Below are positions 46,186 to 58,134 of a DNA stretch of 64,000 nucleotides, piece after piece (the stretch's first letter is position 1; the number at the start of each line of letters is the position of its first letter). Position numbers and translations under genes: made by a program. The notes beneath the pieces were generated by a model that made no database searches, was not told the origin of the DNA, and saw only the letters and a program-made list of their open reading frames with translations. Origin of the DNA: Tipula vernalis (taxonomy: Eukaryota; Arthropoda; Insecta; Diptera; Tipulidae); assembly GCA_958295665.1 (NCBI GenBank), contig OY282559.1, positions 260,592,245 to 260,656,244 on the forward strand, read 5' to 3'.

Positions 46186-46749
46186 ACCAATAGTCAAAAC
46201 TACTGTTCGATCAACGTAGGTGATGAATTTGCTGTAGCGAATACGGCGTCACCATCGGTTTTGAGTACTTTCACTGTTTTATTAACGAATTATAATTCAA
46301 ATGCCCTTACACATTTTTCTTTGTCACGCTACACACTCTAATCCTGTGAGACCAAATTTAACAATTACCAATTTTTTTACTTTTAATTTGAATTAATTAA
46401 TTAATTCTTGTAATTTCTAATAAGCAACCAGCGCTAAGACCATTTTAATGTGTTTTACAAGTAACCGGGAGAAGTATATATTGGTATTTATGAACAATTA
46501 CTTAACATTCCATTGATAGATAGCAAGGATGGAATGTTATGAATGGGCTGAAATTGTTGATGAATATTACAAAAGTTCTTCCCGCTTGTAGTTCAGATTT
46601 GTACTGACTCAGGTAAATGCCTGAGATGATGAGATCGATGGTTACTATAGTTCTGTTGGTTGACCCCTTTATGAATGGTTCGTTATTTTGTGCTTTACAC
46701 AAATGTTATGACTCGTAGGTTTGTCACGCTACAACTCGAATCCTGTGAA
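46186..46749. other. AT-rich spacer
   Basis: A region between two copies of the dispersed repeat. CACGCTACA, then ATCCTGTGA motifs occur twice (about 46326 and 46727), which suggests a partial duplication. No gene is visible. Confidence 0.4.
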
Positions 46750-47012
46750 ACCAACCATTAAGCTTTTTTGATAAATTGGGAGGTCAAAGTGAATTTTACT
46801 CCAAATCGGTTAACCGGAAATGGCCATTCCCTTAGTCCAGAAAATTTATTTTGCAAACTTAAAACGTAAAAGGTTTACAAAAAACTACTTAATACAAAAG
46901 GTTTCCAAAAAATTAAACAAAATTTAAAAAATTACAAAAAAAAAAAAAAATTGCTCAAAATTCTCTGTTCGTAAAAGAAAGTCTTGTGTTGGCCACACCT
47001 CCATTTTTTTTT
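46750..47012 (+). repeat. Dispersed repeat, partial copy 3
   Basis: This matches the second half of copy 2 (from AAGCTTTTTTGATAAATTG, through AACCGGAAATGGCCATTC, to the TTGGCCACACC block). Confidence 0.7.
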
Positions 47013-47029
47013 TATACAAAGCTGACCTA

Positions 47030-47890
47030 TTTTTGCAATGTATTGATACACACGCTCAAGATAAACTCCCCTTTTTTTATTTTGTTCAAATAAAACTGCT
47101 TCCCGTCTTATAATTTTAGTTAAATTGCAGTTAGTTAAATTTAAACGGGTTGGTTCCACTTCCACTTCATAAGTTTATCGATGCCAAACAGCTCCATTTC
47201 AGGATCACATGGTATATTTAGTAAACGTTCAACTAAACAAACAATCAATTTGATTATTTCAGTTTTGCTTGTTAAGTTAAACAAGCCATATTTATTATTA
47301 GATTTTGCTGCCTTATTTTCGTCAGGATTATGTAAAAATTAAATAATATCTTCCTGCAGAAGGATAACTAATTCGGATATTAATTTATTGCTGAGGCTTG
47401 TATTCCGGTTGGATAATTCATCCAACACAAATTTTATGCTGGGGTCGACAATCAATAATGTGCAGTCGCTTGAACACATTGCTGCTACAGCCAATTTTAT
47501 GTGCAATAATGACGCTATTATGTCTTCAATTATTTTAATTTCATTCACGTCAATCATACTCTTCTGAATGGAAGTTTTTAATAAAGTGAAGCGCTCCAGC
47601 ATAATCATCAAATTGTTCCATCTTGTTTTAGCATTAACACCTAATGATATTATTTCCCTCTTGAACTCATCTTTGACGTGTTTCTGGAGAAAATCATTAT
47701 TTTTAGAAGATCGTCTGAACAATTTCACTAATTTCCGAACTTTTGTTAATTTCATCATGAGAATCGTTTATGATTGAAAATCCTTCTATTAATGCATCCT
47801 CAGTTCCAGATTCATATTCTTCCTCTACATCTGAATCAGCTTTTCATCGATATTTAATTCACCTTCGGTGTACTCTGGTTCAGAATATAC
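47030..47890 (-). pseudogene. hAT transposase fragment
   Basis: The main - frame (47758-47339, 139 residues) reads VRKLVKLFRRSSKNNDFLQK, then NAKTRWNNLMIMLERF, LKTSIQKSMID, and LAVAAMCSSDCTLLIVDPSI. This resembles the central part of hAT-family transposases, where the TRW motif is conserved. Homology continues downstream in broken frames to 47030 (YLHNPDEN-like, EIIKLIVCLVERLL, VEPTRLNLTNCNL). An acidic segment upstream, 47890-47760, may be the N-terminal side. Neither the BED finger nor the dimerisation domain is recognisable. Confidence 0.7.
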
Positions 47891-48025
47891 TAGGTTGTTC
47901 AATAAGTTTTATCATTCGATAAGAAAAACACGATTTTATGGTTTGAAATTCTTTTTATTGTTCAATATAATCTCCCTCGATCTCAATACACTTGTCCCAA
48001 TAATTTTCTAATTTATGGATTTCAT
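47890..48025 (-). mobile_element. Mariner 3' end fragment
   Basis: As read on -, it gives IHKLENYWDKCIEIEGDYIE, the last residues of a mariner transposase, followed by about 60 bases of 3' UTR and a terminus containing TTGTTCAATAAGTTTTATC. The rest of the element is absent: at about 48022 the sequence changes directly to a BEL/Pao gag relic. Confidence 0.7.
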
Positions 48026-48528
48026 CCCTGTTTCGCGGGTCTTGGCAATTTCCTTAAGTGAATTGGATAAATTATCGCGTCCCATTTGTCCGTTGGTAGT
48101 TTCATGACTGACAATGCTCGCAAAGTACTGCGGATGCAGTCAATGATGTCTTGCAAAGCTCGTTCCTGATCAGGCAGAACGAGCAGACAATTAACGTGTG
48201 TTTCAACTAAACAACGTGGATTATCATAACGTTGTTTGAGTTCGGTCCACACTTGTTCATAACCACCAGTGTAAACACCAGCGACCGTAGGAACATTCTC
48301 ACTTTTGACATATTGTCGAAGCTTGCTTAATTTGAATGTTGGTCCCTGATCTGCCCGATTATGTACAAGAGCCTCAAATAAATCCTTGAATATCAGCCAA
48401 TTCTCTGGCCGCCCATCAAAAGCAGGAATAGAAATTGTATCCATGCGCATGTCTGCAGCATGAATACGCCCAGTCTCCCACATCGGTTCAGTTTTGTAAT
48501 TCGAAAGTAATCGACGTAATTTAATCAT
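48022..48528 (-). pseudogene. BEL/Pao gag fragment (DUF1759-like)
   Basis: The 168-residue frame contains ISIPAFDGRPENWLIFKDLF, then ALVHNRADQGPTFKLSKLRQ and VWTELKQRYDNPRCLVETHV. This is the DUF1759 region of BEL/Pao gag proteins, where P-x-F-x-G-x-x-x-x-W is the signature. The frame ends where the mariner fragment begins. No zinc knuckle, protease, RT or LTR is present nearby. Confidence 0.82.
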
Positions 48529-48981
48529 TCATCTCTACCATACGAGTAAGTAGCATGCGCAAAATCGATGAGCGCAAATTTAATGCAGCCATTCTCACCT
48601 TGAGCTTCCAAAAGCTCGTTATTACAACACTAGTAATTAATTAATTGTACAAATTAATTGATTGTTGTTCGGTTTAACGGTATGCGCAAAATTGGAATAT
48701 TCTCGTTTCACGTGATTTTATTTCTCCGAGATTTCTTTTGAAATTCATAAGAAAATAATTGCTTCTATAATGTCTCAAAGTCACTTGATTAACTCTAAAT
48801 ACATACATACATACATAAATTTTAAATAAAAATATTTTTTTTTTTAATTTTAAAATTTTATTAGGATTTTTTTTACATTTTTTATTAACACTACGCCTTG
48901 CAGCAACAACATAATCAGCCATTGAATAAATGCTCCAGTCCATTCGGCATACATTTGTATCATGATTTGCAAGCCATGCCT

Positions 48982-49046
<65 letters not shown>

Positions 49047-49839
49047 TATGTATCATTCATTCAAACTGCGTAACCATTTTCAAGCCATCCGTGTGTCATG
49101 AAACCAATTGGCTTGCTCAAATTTTATTCGGTGGCCATATCTGAGTCATTGAAATAGACCGGATTAAATATTTTATGAGACCTGTGTAAATATGTAAAAT
49201 CACCAAAAAATAAGTTTGAAACATTTTTCCGGTTTAAAGTCACTTACAGTTTGACATAAGCAAAACATGAAACTTGCTCACTATTTAAATATGTTTATAC
49301 AAATTGATTTTATTATACATGTTAGTTAAATAATTCGCAGACACAAACAGAAAAATAAAAATTCTTTAAACTAAAAATGATCGCACTAGAGAAATAAAAA
49401 TAAAATGTAAGAACGTAAAAAAATACAAACAACCATAATGGCGTCTCTCATAAAAGTAAACACATAAATTAAAAAGTACATACCAACGCCACCCTCCACT
49501 GCTGTGTTAAAAGTTGGAAACCAACTTTCATCATTTTCCGACTTTTTCGTCTGAAAACCGGACAAAAATTGATAACCGGTTGAAGTTTTCAGTTTTGTTA
49601 TAATTGGGATTGTGCTTGTCGCACGAACAGAACAGAATGATGAGTAAAAAACGCAAAACGTTACATAAAAAGAAAAGGGAAAGGGAAAAACTCAAATACG
49701 ACGTGATGTGACAAAGGAATACGAGTGCGTTCTATTGCAAATTAGTAGATGCGTTCAGTAAACATCATTTACTTCCTCGTTAGAATTCAAGATGGTCGAT
49801 CTTATACAATCTGGAAATTAGTAAACACATTTACCTGCC
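48529..49839. other. AT-rich stretch
   Basis: It holds a (TA)n microsatellite (separate entry). I recognise no gene. Confidence 0.45.
48985..49045. repeat. (TA)n microsatellite
   Basis: An uninterrupted run of about 30 TA units. It produces YIYIYI open frames on both strands that are not genes. Confidence 0.95.
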
Positions 49840-50769
49840 ACCAGCGCCGTGACGGTGACTTTGACGTTTGGTTTAACTATTAAATTTGTCGATCTGAAAC
49901 TATTATATTCTTCAAGACCTTTGAAAAAATTGTTTTCAGCATGATAAATTTTTGTGTGTAGTCATTGCTAGACTTTTTCTAAGAACGCTAAACCGTCTTT
50001 GTGCGAGTTTGTGCGATATCTCGTCAAATGAGTATAAAGTGTCCTATACGCCATTTCAATCAAGTTTCAATCAAATCAAATTTTTATATTTTGTTAACTT
50101 TAGCTTAAAGGTCTAACATTTTTGAATATTTTACAAGAAAGACAAATTGAATTTTCTTTCTATTAAAACCGGAAAATCGATTTTCATCCAAAAACTCAAA
50201 AATGGATATAGGACACTTTACATATAAATTGTTAACAGGTTTTTTTAACATTTCCTAATCCAATAGTCTAACTGGACAAATAAGAATTAAAATATTGATA
50301 AACAAAACCTAATATGACCTAAAGAATTCATTAATAAGTAATTTTTAGGAAAAATGGTCTATAGGGTGTATTATAGTACTCACATAACGATCTGCAAATG
50401 ACCAAACATTAACATCTATAGGTGGTCGTAACATGATGATTCCCGAGATGATTTCAAACCCGAGGAATAAAGTGTTTGAATTACATACCATCTGGTTATA
50501 GGCTTCTACCCTAATTTTATTAAAAAATATAAATCAAATACGAATTATATTCCAACCAATTCCTCGAACAAGGAGGTTAGAATGCGATTTAGAATTAAAC
50601 GTGGAAGTAAAAAAGATTTTTTACATTGCCGCGGTGACTCAAATGAGGAGCTTTCTAACGGCTTTCACTTTAAGTATGTAATATTCGATTGGAAAATGGG
50701 ATTTCACCTCACCAATCCTTTAACACCTCCTTCAAGTTTTTAGATATCTGTAATGAAACATGTATGTTA
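49840..50769. repeat. Degenerate repeat units, left part
   Basis: Segments such as ACCAGCGCCGTGACGGTGAC and ATTCTTCAAGACCTTTG at 49845-49930 recur, diverged, at 53955-54690 (ACCAACGCCATAACGGCAAA, ATTCTTCAATACCTTTACAA). The two parts are separated by the transposon at 50770-53952. No gene is visible. Confidence 0.5.
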
Positions 50770-52596
50770 GGGTGTCCCAAGACATAAGGGGGAATTTTTT
50801 TTTCGCAAAATCAAAAACGCATCGTCTTCTTTTATTCTATTTGACCTTAATATCTCAAATAATAAATATTATTGCGATTGGATCATGACAACCCATGCCG
50901 ATTTGATGCCAAACATAAGAGATGAAAATTTGTACTGGGTTAATATAAAAGGATTCTAGAACTTAAAGTTTATTTAGTAAATAAAACACAAATATTCCCA
51001 AATCGTATAACTATTTTCATTAAAAAGATATTATTGCTTTTTGCAGTCAGGATAAATCTTCCGGTGTTCTTGTACGCAACGCAATAAAAATTGCCTTTGT
51101 TCCTCTTCCACCGTTATTAAACTATGAAAGTCCTGCGTCAACTTGATCGCTCTTCCAGCAGTATCGTTTACTGCCCTAAGCGTTAAAACCTTAATAGCCT
51201 AATAGCCAAAATAAGACATTTGTGGAGAAAACTATCATCAATTTTAAGACGATTGAACAACGACTTGCTTTTGACTAAAATAAAGTCGTGGATGTTTTTA
51301 TCCGAAAATAAAAAAGAGAAAAGCTAAACAGAAAACTAAAGACACAACTTCTATATTAACTTATCAAACTTACCATACAGTGGACCACAAAGTTCTTCTT
51401 TCGATGCGATGTAACCTTTACCGTTGGTTGATAAATTCTGTTTGGCTTACTTTAGTTTCTTGGTCCACATCAACGTCAAACAGTGACAACACAGATATTT
51501 CATCAGTCAAATACCAAAAGTGCTGACTAAATTTCTGTAAAACTGCTTTTGAGATGCTTTCATCAATTTTTTCGTAAGCCTTTATCGACTTCAAAAATCA
51601 CAAATCCTGGTAAGGCGCTTTTACTGCCAAAATGCATTGGAGCCATGGCTTGACGTAGGATGTCACGATGGACAGGCAAACGTCTAACATTGCCGCCTTA
51701 TGCTTGTTCGTAATTTTCAATTGATCACTAAGTAGTGATATTTTCAGAGAATAAATCGATCTTGCCATCCACCTGGCTTGGTGCATGGCAACTGGCAACG
51801 CGGAGAAATATTGAGAACGCCGCTTTTCTTCCTCATAATCTCTAAGGCGCGCCCTTTCCTCTTTATCAATCAGTTTAAGTGATCAGGTCGACCTCGCTCC
51901 CTCTGTCACAGCAAAAAAATTCTATCTTCATTCATTTTAATTAATTGAAACACATCGGCGTGGGAAATGTCAAACAAATTATCTAATTGTTTGACAAAAT
52001 CCTGTCGACGCTGTTTAAATACGGCTTGTGTTTTCTGTGCATTTTTTCCAAGTCCCTCCAAACTTGATATAAGCTCCCAAGTTTCTTCACACAGTTAGGA
52101 AATGATTTGCAAGGTATAAGCGCCTTTTCCCAAAAGATAATACACTCGCGAATTGTGAAATTTCCACTTTCAGTTACAGTTTAATTCACTTCACGGATAT
52201 TATAAAACAATACTGCCAGAACTTGTTCATTAGAGGGAAGTTTTGAACCCGTTATTTGATGTTTTGCGTCCCCCATTAAAAATATACCGGTTTTAGAACT
52301 GCGTAATTCAACTGGCATATTGACTGATTGAAAACAATACGTTTAATAACCAAATAGCAAGTAATTAGTTACAAACTTCTGATATTTCGAATGTTATCGT
52401 TGTATTGGTATATTTTATAAAGCAATGATTTCAAAATACGTAGCGAATATAATACGTATACACAATACACCGATAATATTGGAATGGAAAATTTTTATAA
52501 TTTTTGGTGTTTTTAGTAAAATGAGAAATCTATTATGATTCTCTATGGCCTTAGTCAGCAAGTATTGACATAAACACAAGTTGTTTTCACATCATA

Positions 52597-53890
52597 CGAG
52601 GGAGGATTGAAAATGAAGCTACCTAAGTAGGAAAACAAAATTTTTTTTTGCCAAAAACCATTTATTTCTCAACATAGTCTCCATTTAATTCGACACACTT
52701 AGTAAGACGATATTCCAACTTTTTTATACCATCTGAATAATACGATTTCGGGAACCCCTCAAAATACGCGTTAGTTTCGATAATCACACTTCTTCGTTTG
52801 AGATGAATCTTTGTCCTGCGAGCCATTTTTTCAAGTTTGGAAACAGGAAAAAGTCACTAGGAGCTAAATCTGGACTATAAGGTGGATGATCAACCAATTC
52901 GAAGTGCATTTCACGTAATTTTAGCATCGTATCTAATGCTGGGTGAACCGGTGCGTTGTCTTGAAGAAAGAGCACTTTTTTCTTCTTTAAATATGGTCGT
53001 TTTTCCTTGATTGCATCAACCAATCGATCCATTAATGCACGATAATACTTTCCTGTGATTGTGGATCCTTTTTCAAGATAATCGATGAGCAATATTCCGT
53101 GTGCATCCCAAAATATAGTGGCCATAACCTTGCCAGCCGATTTCACTGCCTTTGCCTTCTTCGGAGCACTTCCACCAGCTTCCACCCATTGTTTCGATTG
53201 ATTTTTGGTTTCAGGTGTGTAGTGGTGGACCCACGTTTCATCAACAGTAATTAATCGACGCCAAAAATCAACAGGATTACGCTTTATCATGTCCAAACAC
53301 CACTGTGAAGTGGTCTGTCGAACTCGTTTTTGTTCGACACTGAGCAAACGCGGCACCCATCTTGCCGATAGCTTTTTCATATGCAAATGTTCATGCAAAA
53401 TGTTGAACACACGTTCATATGATATGTTTACCATTTCAACAATCTCACGCAACTTGACTCGGCGATCATTCATAACGATATCGAGGATTTTCTTGATATT
53501 TTCTTCAGTAACCACCTCTTTTGGCCTTCCTGTTGATGGTATTGTTGCAGTGCTTCTTCGGCCGCGTTTAAATTCAGCAATCCAATATTTTACCATGTAA
53601 TCTGACGGAGCAGACTCACCGTAATGTTTATCGAGCTTTTCTTTTGTCTCTTTCGCCGTTTTCCCTTTCACATAATAGTGTTTAATCACTGCACGAAATT
53701 CTTTTTTTTCCATTTTTCAAGAAACACAAAAGTTGCTTACTTCAAACGACTACAACAAATAAACTAATCGATGAATTTGGGTGAAATTTTAACAGCTGAC
53801 GTTTGACAGATCGCAATTTCTAAAAAACAAAAATTTTTTGTTTTGTGCTGCCATCTAGCGCTAGGTAGCTTCATTTTCAATCCGCCCTCG
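52597..53890 (-). mobile_element. Mariner transposon, nearly intact
   Basis: 1294 bases, standard mariner length. Inverted ends of about 30 bases with one mismatch (CGAGGGAGGATTGAAAATGA, against CGAGGGCGGATTGAAAATGA read from the other end) are flanked by TA (52595-52596, 53891-53892). A single transposase gene lies on the - strand. This is the best preserved element in the window. Confidence 0.95.
52784..53713 (-). pseudogene. Mariner transposase, one frameshift near the C-terminus
   Basis: The ATG at 53713 opens a 309-residue frame. Residues 1-60 form the first helix-turn-helix, and the WVPRLLS motif is at 119-125. The catalytic DD34D triad is complete: D158 in TVDETWVHHY, D252 in LFLQDNAPVH and D287 in YSPDLAPSD. 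The protein should run about 40 residues further. The frame stops at EEV because of an apparent 2-base insertion near 52788, after which the expected C-terminal sequence (YFEGFPKSYYSDGIKKLE) follows in another frame. Activity depends on whether that tail is needed, so I call it a recently disabled copy. Confidence 0.92.
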
Positions 53891-53952
53891 TACATATAAA
53901 TTAAGAGTGTCTGCGTAAAAAAAAAACGGCTTTGATTTTTTTTGGGACACCC

Positions 53953-54688
53953 TAATATATATCGACCACCAACGCCATAACGGCAAATTTGAAAACTAAC
54001 GTGTCATAACTAAAATTTTTGCATTGCAACGAAAACGGTGTATCTACTAACAGCGCTATAACTGTGAATTTTATAACTAAAGTGCCAGAAATAAAATTGT
54101 TACGTTCTTCCAGGCCTAATACATCACAGTTATATTCGACTGGAAAAAATTATTTTTTCCATCAAGTGGTGAATACTTGTAGGAGTGGTGATTAAGTTTA
54201 GGACTTTTTGCTTCTCTCGATCAAGACGTCTACAATAGTACCATAATTACCTATAATTTGATAACTAACGTACAAAATAAATTGTTACATTCTTCAATAC
54301 CTTTACAACAAATTTTATATTCGACGCAACAATTTGATTTTCAAAACATTCAGCTGTTGTGTAGATCAATACCTTTTTAGTCTCAAAAGTATGGTAAACT
54401 TGTTGCATTCTTCAAAATTTTTACAATGGTATATGCATGACCACGTTTGAAAGGAAATAATTGTTTTTTTTTACCACACCGTGGTGAATAATTATTTGTG
54501 TGGTGAATAATGTTAGAGTTTTTGTGACAGTTTAAGATCAATATGTTTCCAACGGGACCTTCCGCAATACCGCGCGACATCTAAAAGAGGTTAGAACATG
54601 CCTTATTGCTTGCATAGTTTTATACTAAAAGGGCTGTAAAGTTTCCTGAATTGAGACTTATGTAGATGGCGCTGGAATGAGTTATTAT
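53953..54688. repeat. Degenerate repeat units, right part
   Basis: At least three diverged units of about 180-200 bases, each with a GCCATAACGG- or GCTATAACTG-like start, an AAATTGTTACATTCTTCAA-like centre and a TGGTGAATA-like end. The related start of the array lies at 49840. No gene is visible. Confidence 0.5.
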
Positions 54689-55185
54689 TGTTACGTTTTT
54701 GCCTTGTCAATCAAGGTTCGTATCACTGGATTGTGAATAATACAAAATCAATTTAATTTATCTCCAACGAATTTATTAATTTCACAAAATTTATTACAAC
54801 ACAGTTTATCAATCAAAATTCACAAAATCACTTTATATAAATTATTCTCAAATTTTACTAATCACTATTACTTTTTATTTCGCACAAAAACACTTTTTAA
54901 ATCACTTTTTAATTCCTTTTTAATCTTTATACTATCGCTTTCCAAATATTACTTATAATCTTACAAGTTTACTCTATCGCGTTCCAAATACTAATAATCC
55001 AATTCGATCTTGTTCGCCTTTTTATATACACAAACCAAGCTTCTCGAAAGTTCACGACTTTTCCAGTTGGAATAGCGTAGAAACATTACGTAACAATTTT
55101 TATCATGGAAAATTCCATTTAGTACAGTAAAGCATTGAGCTATTAGTTTTACTTATTCTATTACACACTAGGTGTCACCGTCACA
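54689..55185. mobile_element. Solo LTR, second copy
   Basis: 497 bases, TGTTACG to GTCACA, flanked by TTAT (54685-54688 and 55186-55189). It is closely similar to the solo LTR at 3578-4064. Confidence 0.9.
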
Positions 55186-56780
55186 TTATTATTTAATTTC
55201 GAAAATAAAATCTTTTATTAGGCGTATTAATTCCATTTCCATACTATCGATGAAAAACGCGAACATGTAACCATTGCACAGCAATATTTGGAAAAAAAAG
55301 TTGGAAAATCGTTGGGTGAAATAATTGAATTAAAGGGGACTATATTGAAGATTAAATAAAACCATTATCAAAAAAGTTGTGTTTTATTATCAATACAGGA
55401 AAGTTTTCAGCTCTTGTAATGTACACAGAGTGACCCCGAACTTAGTACTGTAAATTTACCAGTTCATTCCTGTCCCAAAACAGTCGAAAATGCCTTAGCG
55501 ATTTTCTCCGTTAAGATAATCGTGGTTTTACTGTAAAATATAGACATTTTGAATTTCATTTGTATATTACGATCCGCAATTCCAAAATGAATCAAATAAA
55601 CGATGGCTCATCAGAAATAAAGGGTCGAGAAATATTATTAAAACTGAAGAAAACCAAAATTCGCTATGTTCCTCCACATAAACTCATGATTTCAGCCTTT
55701 GTTGTTGTACAAGAGTTTTTTTGCTTTTGCTCCAAGTTGAGCGAGAGTAGGCGTGCAGAAAAAGGAGCAATCTGCAGGTCCAGAAAATTTAAATGTGCTG
55801 CAACATATATAAAATTTGATTGCCTAAAGTATTTCCTGATTTGGTCCGTGACTCCGTAGGTATGTTTCTACAAAAACATTTGCTCAAAATCGTTTCTCTT
55901 TAAATAATTTTTAGGGATGTGGATTTAGACAAAAGTAGTAGAAATTTATCGGCATACGAGGACTTGTAACCAAAAGAAATTGTAATTTTTGTGGCGCTAA
56001 AATTAAGTTTAGACTATAAGAAACAGCTCCAAGCTTACTTTTGTGCAGTTTTCTTTTATGGAACATTCAATTTATGGCTTTGGAAATTCTAAAATGATTG
56101 CAACTTCTTACAAAAAAAAAATCTAGAGACCGTTGTTTTCAACAATTCCATTAAAATTAGCCCGGACCACTGTTCCATTAAATTTTTTTAGACCACACTT
56201 CATTCAAATCGAAACCGGATTTATGCCATGATTTACAAGAACGGATGATCCACTTATTAAAACTAAAAAAATATCTCAGGGATAACAAAAACTGACTTTA
56301 TTCAAATAATGCGCATTTTATGCATAGTAATTAATAATTAGTGGTTTTTAAAACGTAAGCAAACCAAATAATGTTTGGATTGCGTAGAATATATACAAAG
56401 AAATACAAATAAGGTTTAGTAAAGCAATAAATTAACAATTAATTTCAAGTTTAATAAGCAATATAAGTTGAAGACATCGTGATCTGTTCATATTCATTTC
56501 GCGATTGGCTGGATCAAGTTTATTTTTGATTCTATCTTTGAATTGCTTAGTGATAAGTTTTAGTATTGCATACTAATAAATTAAAAAAAAAAAACATAGT
56601 TTTAGTAAAGTTTAAGTAAAAGTGATAGTTTGCTAAATTAATATAATAATAACAAATAATTAAACTATTATTTATACTGTGGACCTCTTCCAAAATCAAG
56701 TGAATTGTTTTATTAGTTAATTTTGTTCAATATCTAATAAAAATCGTAAAGTGGCTAACGAACTATTTAAGTGTCTTTAA
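55186..56780. other. Unassigned stretch
   Basis: A + frame at 55560-55859 (99 residues, lysine-rich start, cysteine cluster CFCSK and CRSRKFKC) matches no family I know and lacks support as a gene. The remainder is AT-rich. Confidence 0.35.
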
Positions 56781-57494
56781 AATGTCAAACACCTGCTTTA
56801 AGTGCTCGAAAAAATCACCGTGACAAGGTTTCTTGGGCTACTATGCGCCGATACCTGTAAAAATCATTTCCACAGTAAATGCATCGGTATCTCTGGTAAT
56901 TTCAATGAGTCATTGGAGAAAGGGTCATTTTTTTGGTCTTGTCCCTGGTGCAGCAATAGAAATCAAACCACATTGAATATCGGTACTCAAAATTCAGCTA
57001 AATCAACAAATCAAGTTGGAAATTTGGGCGCAACGATGGACGAAATACTTATCAAAATATTGGAGTTGGGTAACAGATTTGACAGTGTGGAAACTTCCCA
57101 ACTGTTTATCTCCAATTCTATGGTTGGGCTCAAAAAAGATCTACAAATACAAGTCATTGCGGCAAAAATGGTAGGCATCGTTGAAGAAGTATTTGATAAT
57201 TCTCAGCAACAGGAATTGTTAAACAACACTATGATTTCTGATATCCCAGTGAATAACCATGATGGTAGGATACTCGTGTCATGTATATTAGCTACTATCT
57301 ACCCAGAAATCTTAAGTACTGATGTTATGGATGTTGATAAAGTGAAAACCGAACAAAATGCTGAAAAATCAACTGTTACCTATATTATGAAATTGTCATT
57401 AGCTGTTCTTAAATCCACAATCTTTAGTAAGTCGAAAACTTTTAAAACATTATCAATCGCATACACTTTTATTAAATTCAATATTGCGCCTTGA
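56781..57494 (+). pseudogene. LINE ORF1 with PHD-type zinc finger, frameshifted
   Basis: The ATG at 56781 begins MSNTCFKCSKK and shifts frame within an A-run near 56811. The second frame continues VTRFLGLLCADTCKNHFHSK, later FFWSCPWC. Together these give the C-x2-C...C-x3-C-x3-H-x3-C...W-x-C-x2-C pattern of the PHD finger in ORF1 of CR1-like LINEs. A coil-like middle (MDEILIKILELGNRFDSVE) and NTMISDIPVNNHDGRILVSC follow, resembling the C-terminal domain of such ORF1 proteins (related to the baculoviral FP family). Homology fades at 57494 and no ORF2 follows, so it is a fragment. It lies on the sense strand of Spred, unlike most LINE pieces here. Confidence 0.7.
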
Positions 57495-58134
57495 AAAATT
57501 AACATTGTGCACAATTTGATGCGCTGCGACAATCGAAACTTTACCGTTACACCGCCGACAGAATGGGGATTAGTTAAAAATGAATAGTGATTATTTGAAG
57601 TTTAGCAAATTGTGGCCAACATAAATCTGGCGAGGGTTGTTCTTTAAATTTTTTTTCAGTCAATGTTATTAAATTAACAATTCAACTTAGTGATGTGAAT
57701 TTTGGTTTTTGTGATGTGTCGACATAAATATGAAGTTTTTTTTTATCCGGAGAGACTGCGGTTTAATAAATCCGATTTAGTTTTCGAATTTAGTATGTAC
57801 CAACTTTAGGTTTAACTAATCTCATTTTGTTTTGGGCTTTGTGGCTTAATTAAACGATACGTAAAACACGCTAGATGGTAGAACATCATTGACATTTCGT
57901 TACAAAATGAATTCAAGTAATTTTCGAGTAAAAGTTCAAAAAATACAAGAACCCTCTATTAAAGGAGTAAACATTTGGTACCGTTGCGATGCTGAGAAAG
58001 TGACAATTCTCAAAGCAATAAACACAATGAAGATGAACAATTTAATGCGAACGGATTTGACATTCTCTTGAATATGAATTCGGTGTACAAAAGGTGCGTG
58101 TCTACAATATTTTAAGTTTATACAATGTGTTTCG
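57495..58134. other. Non-coding stretch with a partial MITE
   Basis: 57752-57865 (GCGGTTTAATAAATCCGATT onward) is related to the MITE at 28455-28605. The rest is unassigned. Confidence 0.5.

Larger units (their letters stand above)
50770..53952. mobile_element. Decayed DNA transposon with GGGTGTCCCAA ends, host of a mariner insertion
   Basis: GGGTGTCCCAA at 50770 is inverted at 53952 (TTGGGACACCC), with TA at both sides (50768-50769, 53953-53954). The - strand carries a transposase remnant near 51798-51598 (HQARWMARSIYSLKISLL, VTSYVKPWLQC, APYQDL), of a type I have seen in insect transposons but cannot name. The mariner at 52597-53890 sits inside it; without that, the element is about 1.9 kb. 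Confidence 0.7.

Noticed and set aside
48850..49144. Open frames rich in YIYIYI on both strands
   Set aside because: They are translations of the (TA)n microsatellite.
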